Assembly (NCBI RefSeq): GCF_042651465.1
Contig: NZ_JBHSCZ010000001.1
Location: 310,001 to 374,000 of the forward strand
DNA length: 64,000 bases
Reading direction: 5' to 3'
Source of the DNA: Ferruginibacter yonginensis
GTDB taxonomy: Bacteria > Bacteroidota > Bacteroidia > Chitinophagales > Chitinophagaceae
Shown here: positions 60,182-64,000 of the stretch, piece by piece
How the letters are laid out: every line of letters starts with the position of its first letter
Position numbering within the stretch: the first letter of the stretch is position 1
The notes under the pieces: generated by a model
What the model was told of the DNA's origin: nothing
The model's database searches: none
Seen by the model: the letters and a program-made list of their open reading frames with translations, nothing else
Program-made: the position numbers and the translations under genes

Positions 60182-63100
60182 ATGAACTGTCATTTTACCA
60201 AAAGCATTTTAAAGTTAACATCAATATTAATATTGATTTTCACTTTAGCACTAACAACGCATGCACAAGTAAGCAATGCCCCTTGTAACACTTTTTCACC
60301 ATTAGTGAGTGCCAATTATTCAAACCTCACCGTAACATCAAGCCAATTTTTTGGTGATCAATTTTCTCCTAAAGCAAATTTGATTGATGCTAACCTTACC
60401 AACAATGCTAGTTGGAATTTTTTATTAGCAATAGGTTCAGCATTCGTTGAGGTAAAGGATAATAATGCAACTGGAGCTAATGTTTATCCTGCAGGTACGT
60501 ATGCTGGTTTTGTAGTTGATAATAATACTTTGTTAGGTTTATTTGGCAATGTTACCGTTTCAACCTACTTAGGTAATACTTTACAAGAAAGTGTAAGTGG
60601 TGGTTCATTAATTTCAATAGGTTTATTATCATCAACTGGTCGTTTAGGTTTCGTAACTACCAAAAATTTCGATAGAATTAGATTTACATTTGGTACAATT
60701 GGAGTTGCTGGTTCAGTATCGGTTTATTATGCCGAGGTTGAACGTTTTTGTGCAGGTGCTACACCTGTATGTAATACCAATACGCCTTTAGTTGCACCAT
60801 CATACCCAGCTGCAATTGAAGCTAGTCATACTGGTTTAACCGGAATTACTTTAGGAACTATTTCAAATGAAACCAATGTAGTTAATAGCAATACAGATGA
60901 TTTCGCTACAATTGCATTACCTGTTGGTATTTTAGCAAGTGGTAGCATTGCTGTAAAAGATCAAATTACAGATTACCCTGCTGGTTACTTCGCAGGTTTT
61001 GATGTTGCTAATCCAACTTTACTAAGTTTAAATTTAATAAGCAACATCACCATCACAACTTATTTAAATGGTGTACAAAGAGAGTCAAAAGCTGCTAATC
61101 AATTACTAATTGGCGCTCCTTTGTTAACTGCCGGCAACCGCCAGGTGGTTGGGTTTGTAACTTCTCAATCATTTGATGAAGTAAGATTCACCGTTAACCA
61201 AGTGGTAGGTGTTAATTTAGGATCAACCGAAGTATATAATGCAATTATTAAACGTTTCTGTGCTGGGCCAGATTTAGTTTGTAACACTCAAACTACAATA
61301 TCTGAGCCTACATATCCTGTTTTTATTGATGTTGCAAACACTGGTATTAATGGTGTAGCTTGTGTAGGTTGTGCTGTTAATGATGCATCAAATGTAATTG
61401 ATAACAATGCCACCAATTATGCTGAAATAGTATTAACCGCTGGTGTATTAGCAAATGGTAGCTTAGCGGTTAAAGATCAGTTAACTACCTACCCTGCTGG
61501 TACTTATGCAGGTTTTGATATTGAAAATGCAAGTCTTTTAAACGCCAATGTTTTAGGCAATTTCACAATAACATTATTAAACAACGGTACAGTTGTACAA
61601 ACTGGTACTGGTAGCAGTCAATTAATAACAGCTAATACTTCATTATTATCTGGTACACCTCGTTCTGTAGTTGGTATTGTTAGTACAGTAGCTTTTGATG
61701 AAGTAAAAGTTACAGTTGCTAATACCGTTAGTGTAAATTTAGGTGCTACTAGAGTATACAGTTTGGTTTTACAAAAAGGTTGCGCTGGTACGTTAACTTG
61801 TAACAGCACTTCGTTATTAAATACACCTGCTTTCCCGGCAGTAATTGAAGGAACTCGTACAGGTATCAATACTATTGCATGTGTTGCTTGTAACATTGCC
61901 AACCCAATTAATGTTGTAACAGCAAGCACAACAGATTTTGCCCGTATTAATCTAACAGTGGGTGTTTTAACATCAGGTTCAATTTCAGTTAGAGACCAAA
62001 TTTCAGTATATCCTGCAGGTACAACTGCTGGTTTCGTTGTTAGAGATCCTAATAATTTCTTAGAAGTAAATTTATTATCAGCAATAACAATTACTACTTA
62101 TTTAAACGGTGTAGCGCAAGAAAGTAGAACAGCTGGTAGTTTATTAAATATAGATGCTATTTTAATTTCAATTGGTGGTTCATCAACCCCACGTAATATT
62201 GGTTTTACTACTTCTAAACCATGGAACGAAGTTCAAATTACTTATAACAACGTACTTGGTGCTATAACTTATTTAGATGTATTTGGCGCTTTTGTAGGTA
62301 CTACTAATATTCCTTTTGGTACACCTGGTTTCAATTGTAATTATACCAACCCAGATGTTAATGTTACCTATAAAAACGTTACGGTTACAGGTAATGTAAG
62401 TACTAACGATAAAGTACAACCGGGTACTACTTATGGAACGGCTGTTGCTGTTGCTGGTGTAACCAACCCAAGTAACGATGTACCAACAGTAAATGCTGAT
62501 GGAACATACACTTTCACTCCTACCGCTGCTGGTGTTTACCAATTTGTAGTACCAGTGTGCAATGGTGGTGTTTGTAAAAATGAATTATTAACGATTACAG
62601 TTTTAGATAAAAACAGTGCAACGAACCCTCCAACTGCAAATACTGATATTGCATCAACATTTGTAAATGCAGCTGTAACAATTAAATCATTAGCAAACGA
62701 TCAACCGGGTACAACTGGTTCAGCATTAGTTCCATCAACCGTTGTAATAACTGACTTAAATGGTGCTGCTGCAGGTAACACACCTAGAGGTGGTACGGCA
62801 GTAGTAAATACTACAACAGGAGATATCACTTATACACCAGCTACAGGTTTTGTAGGTGTAGATACAGTGAGATATACAGTTTGTGATAATCAAACACCAG
62901 CACAATGTGCAAGTGCTTTCCAAATAATTACAGTATTACCAACAAATGCTGCTAATACCACCTCAGCTGCTGATGACCATATTTCAACACCAGCAGGTGT
63001 TGCAGCATCAGGTAATGTTAAAACAAATGATACAGATGCAGAAGGTAACACCCAAACAGTTACTGCACAAACCACTACAATTCCAGGAAAAGGTACTTTG

Positions 63101-64000
63101 GTATTAAACACAAACGGTACTTATACCTTCACTCCAGTAGCTGGTTTCACTGGTCCAGTTGACTTTGCGTATACCACATGCGATAACGGTACGCCACAAG
63201 CATGTGCAAGTGCTACTTTACATATTTTGGTTAAAGTACCAGAAAATGTGACTGCACCAGATGTTAACGTTACCTATAAAAACGTTGCGGTTACAGGTAA
63301 TGTAAGTACCAACGATAAAGTACAACCGGGTACTACTTATGGAACAGCTGTTGTTGTTGCTGGTGTAACCAACCCAAGTAACGATGTACCAACAGTAAAT
63401 GCTGATGGAACATACACTTTCACTCCTTCTGCTGCTGGTGTTTACCAATTTGTAGTACCAGTGTGCAATGGTAGTGTATGTAAAAATGAATTATTAACGA
63501 TTACAGTTTTAGATAAAAACAGTGCAACGAATCCTCCAACTGCAAATACTGATATTGCATCAACATTTGTAAATGCAGCTGTTACAATTAAATCATTAGC
63601 AAACGATCAACCGGGTACAACTGGTTCAGCATTAGTTCCATCAACCGCTGTAATAACTGACTTAAATGGTGCTGCTGCAGGTAACACACCTAGAGGTGGT
63701 ACGGCAGTAGTAAATACTACAACAGGAGATATCACTTATACACCAGCTACAGGTTTTGTAGGTGTAGATACAGTGAGATATACAGTTTGTGATAATCAAA
63801 CACCAGCACAATGTGCAAGTGCTTTCCAAATAATTACAGTATTACCAACAAATGCTGCTAATACTACCTCAGCTGCTGATGACCATATTTCAACACCAGC
63901 AGGTGTTGCAGCATCAGGTAATGTTAAAACAAATGATACAGACGCAGAAGGTGACGCCCAAACAGTTACTGCACAAACAACAACTATTGCAGGAAAAGGT
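60182..64000 (+). CDS. Giant repetitive cell-surface protein (adhesin-like), partial at right edge
   Basis: The frame runs 1273 codons from ATG 60182 to the window edge without a stop. Signal peptide 1-29 (ILILIFTLALTTHAQ). Residues ~35-718 are four tandem modules of ~163-175 residues, each starting C-N-(T/S), with YPAGTYAGF, TTYLNG and (R/K)xxCAG-like motifs. From ~720 come cadherin/Ig-like bacterial domains (DGTYTFTPTAAGVYQFVVP, GDITYTPATGFVGVDTVRYTVCDN, NGTYTFTPVAGFTGPVDFAYTTCDN). This is typical of long secreted adhesins. A type IX secretion C-terminal tag is expected but lies outside the window. Confidence 0.88.
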   Translation, partial: MNCHFTKSILKLTSILILIFTLALTTHAQVSNAPCNTFSPLVSANYSNLTVTSSQFFGDQFSPKANLIDANLTNNASWNFLLAIGSAFVEVKDNNATGANVYPAGTYAGFVVDNNTLLGLFGNVTVSTYLGNTLQESVSGGSLISIGLLSSTGRLGFVTTKNFDRIRFTFGTIGVAGSVSVYYAEVERFCAGATPVCNTNTPLVAPSYPAAIEASHTGLTGITLGTISNETNVVNSNTDDFATIALPVGILASGSIAVKDQITDYPAGYFAGFDVANPTLLSLNLISNITITTYLNGVQRESKAANQLLIGAPLLTAGNRQVVGFVTSQSFDEVRFTVNQVVGVNLGSTEVYNAIIKRFCAGPDLVCNTQTTISEPTYPVFIDVANTGINGVACVGCAVNDASNVIDNNATNYAEIVLTAGVLANGSLAVKDQLTTYPAGTYAGFDIENASLLNANVLGNFTITLLNNGTVVQTGTGSSQLITANTSLLSGTPRSVVGIVSTVAFDEVKVTVANTVSVNLGATRVYSLVLQKGCAGTLTCNSTSLLNTPAFPAVIEGTRTGINTIACVACNIANPINVVTASTTDFARINLTVGVLTSGSISVRDQISVYPAGTTAGFVVRDPNNFLEVNLLSAITITTYLNGVAQESRTAGSLLNIDAILISIGGSSTPRNIGFTTSKPWNEVQITYNNVLGAITYLDVFGAFVGTTNIPFGTPGFNCNYTNPDVNVTYKNVTVTGNVSTNDKVQPGTTYGTAVAVAGVTNPSNDVPTVNADGTYTFTPTAAGVYQFVVPVCNGGVCKNELLTITVLDKNSATNPPTANTDIASTFVNAAVTIKSLANDQPGTTGSALVPSTVVITDLNGAAAGNTPRGGTAVVNTTTGDITYTPATGFVGVDTVRYTVCDNQTPAQCASAFQIITVLPTNAANTTSAADDHISTPAGVAASGNVKTNDTDAEGNTQTVTAQTTTIPGKGTLVLNTNGTYTFTPVAGFTGPVDFAYTTCDNGTPQACASATLHILVKVPENVTAPDVNVTYKNVAVTGNVSTNDKVQPGTTYGTAVVVAGVTNPSNDVPTVNADGTYTFTPSAAGVYQFVVPVCNGSVCKNELLTITVLDKNSATNPPTANTDIASTFVNAAVTIKSLANDQPGTTGSALVPSTAVITDLNGAAAGNTPRGGTAVVNTTTGDITYTPATGFVGVDTVRYTVCDNQTPAQCASAFQIITVLPTNAANTTSAADDHISTPAGVAASGNVKTNDTDAEGDAQTVTAQTTTIAGKG
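62351..63256 (+). repeat. 906-bp in-frame duplication, first copy
   Basis: 302 codons containing three Ig-like domains. Copy 2 starts at 63257. The next copy would begin beyond the window. Confidence 0.93.
63257..64000 (+). repeat. 906-bp in-frame duplication, second copy (cut by window edge)
   Basis: 744 bp visible, about 20 differences from copy 1 by eye. Differences are a mix of silent and amino-acid-changing, and are clustered near the last 60 bp. Confidence 0.93.

Noticed and set aside
61618..63448. Minus-strand ORFs within the adhesin
   Set aside because: They are mirror frames of the repeats; the same frame appears twice (62273 and 63218) only because the gene is duplicated.

Overview
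The window is ordinary chromosome from a low-GC member of the Bacteroidota, most likely family Chitinophagaceae (inference; no rRNA gene is present to confirm it). Supporting signs are two large TonB-dependent or related outer-membrane barrels with carboxypeptidase-D-like N-terminal domains, Bacteroidota-only families (DUF2851, Rossmann/DUF2520, DUF3347, small HMA-like/AraC regulators), -7 promoter boxes of the type TAnnTTTG, the near absence of Shine-Dalgarno sequences, and a very long repetitive surface protein at the right edge.

Layout. 1-5 kb: the 3' end of gyrA, a DEAD-box RNA helicase and a beta-barrel protein. 5-10.4 kb (minus strand): an apparent operon of a MurC/Mpl-like ligase, hutI, hutG, 5-formyl-THF cyclo-ligase and lpxK. 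The other half of histidine degradation (hutH-hutU) is about 47 kb away at 55.5-58.7 kb, so the pathway is split over two loci. 10.5-16.4 kb: exported MsrA, a YfcC-type permease, an FUSC membrane protein and small envelope proteins. 16.4-19.9 kb: a cobalamin module made of promoter, B12 riboswitch, BtuB-like receptor and BtuG-like lipoprotein. 20-24 kb: an LTA-synthase-like enzyme and lipA. 24.2-30.2 kb: OsmC, DUF2851, and a minus-strand operon ferredoxin-iscX-HAD phosphatase-UbiA-Maf, then DUF2520. 30.4-35.1 kb: a topA operon ending in a CsaA-like tRNA-binding protein. 35.2-36.4 kb: a tandem pair of 171-bp palindrome-rich repeats, and cdd. 36.4-42.3 kb: lepB, an NtrC-type regulator that lacks a DNA-binding domain, a TonB-dependent receptor and DUF3347. 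42.5-50 kb: a divergent hxlR/NmrA pair with palindromic operators, then ABC-F, proC, TauE-like permease and miscellaneous genes. 50-53.6 kb is the most accessory-looking stretch: a Crp/START-like/SDR cluster, dispersed 48-bp repeats, an internally duplicated helical protein, and an array of eight degenerate 21-bp repeats. 53.7-60 kb: AraC, VOC, pentapeptide-repeat, hut and YCF48-like genes. 60.2 kb to the end: a giant adhesin-like gene with four tandem modules and a 906-bp near-identical duplication, cut by the window edge.

No IS element, phage, CRISPR array, tRNA or rRNA was seen. The features I would look at first are the competing helix in the B12 riboswitch next to the btuB/btuG pair, the 21-bp array (two helical turns, seven codons), the σ54-type regulator with an altered GAFTGA loop and no HTH, and the recent in-frame duplication in the adhesin. 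I cannot claim a wholly new system from this sequence.
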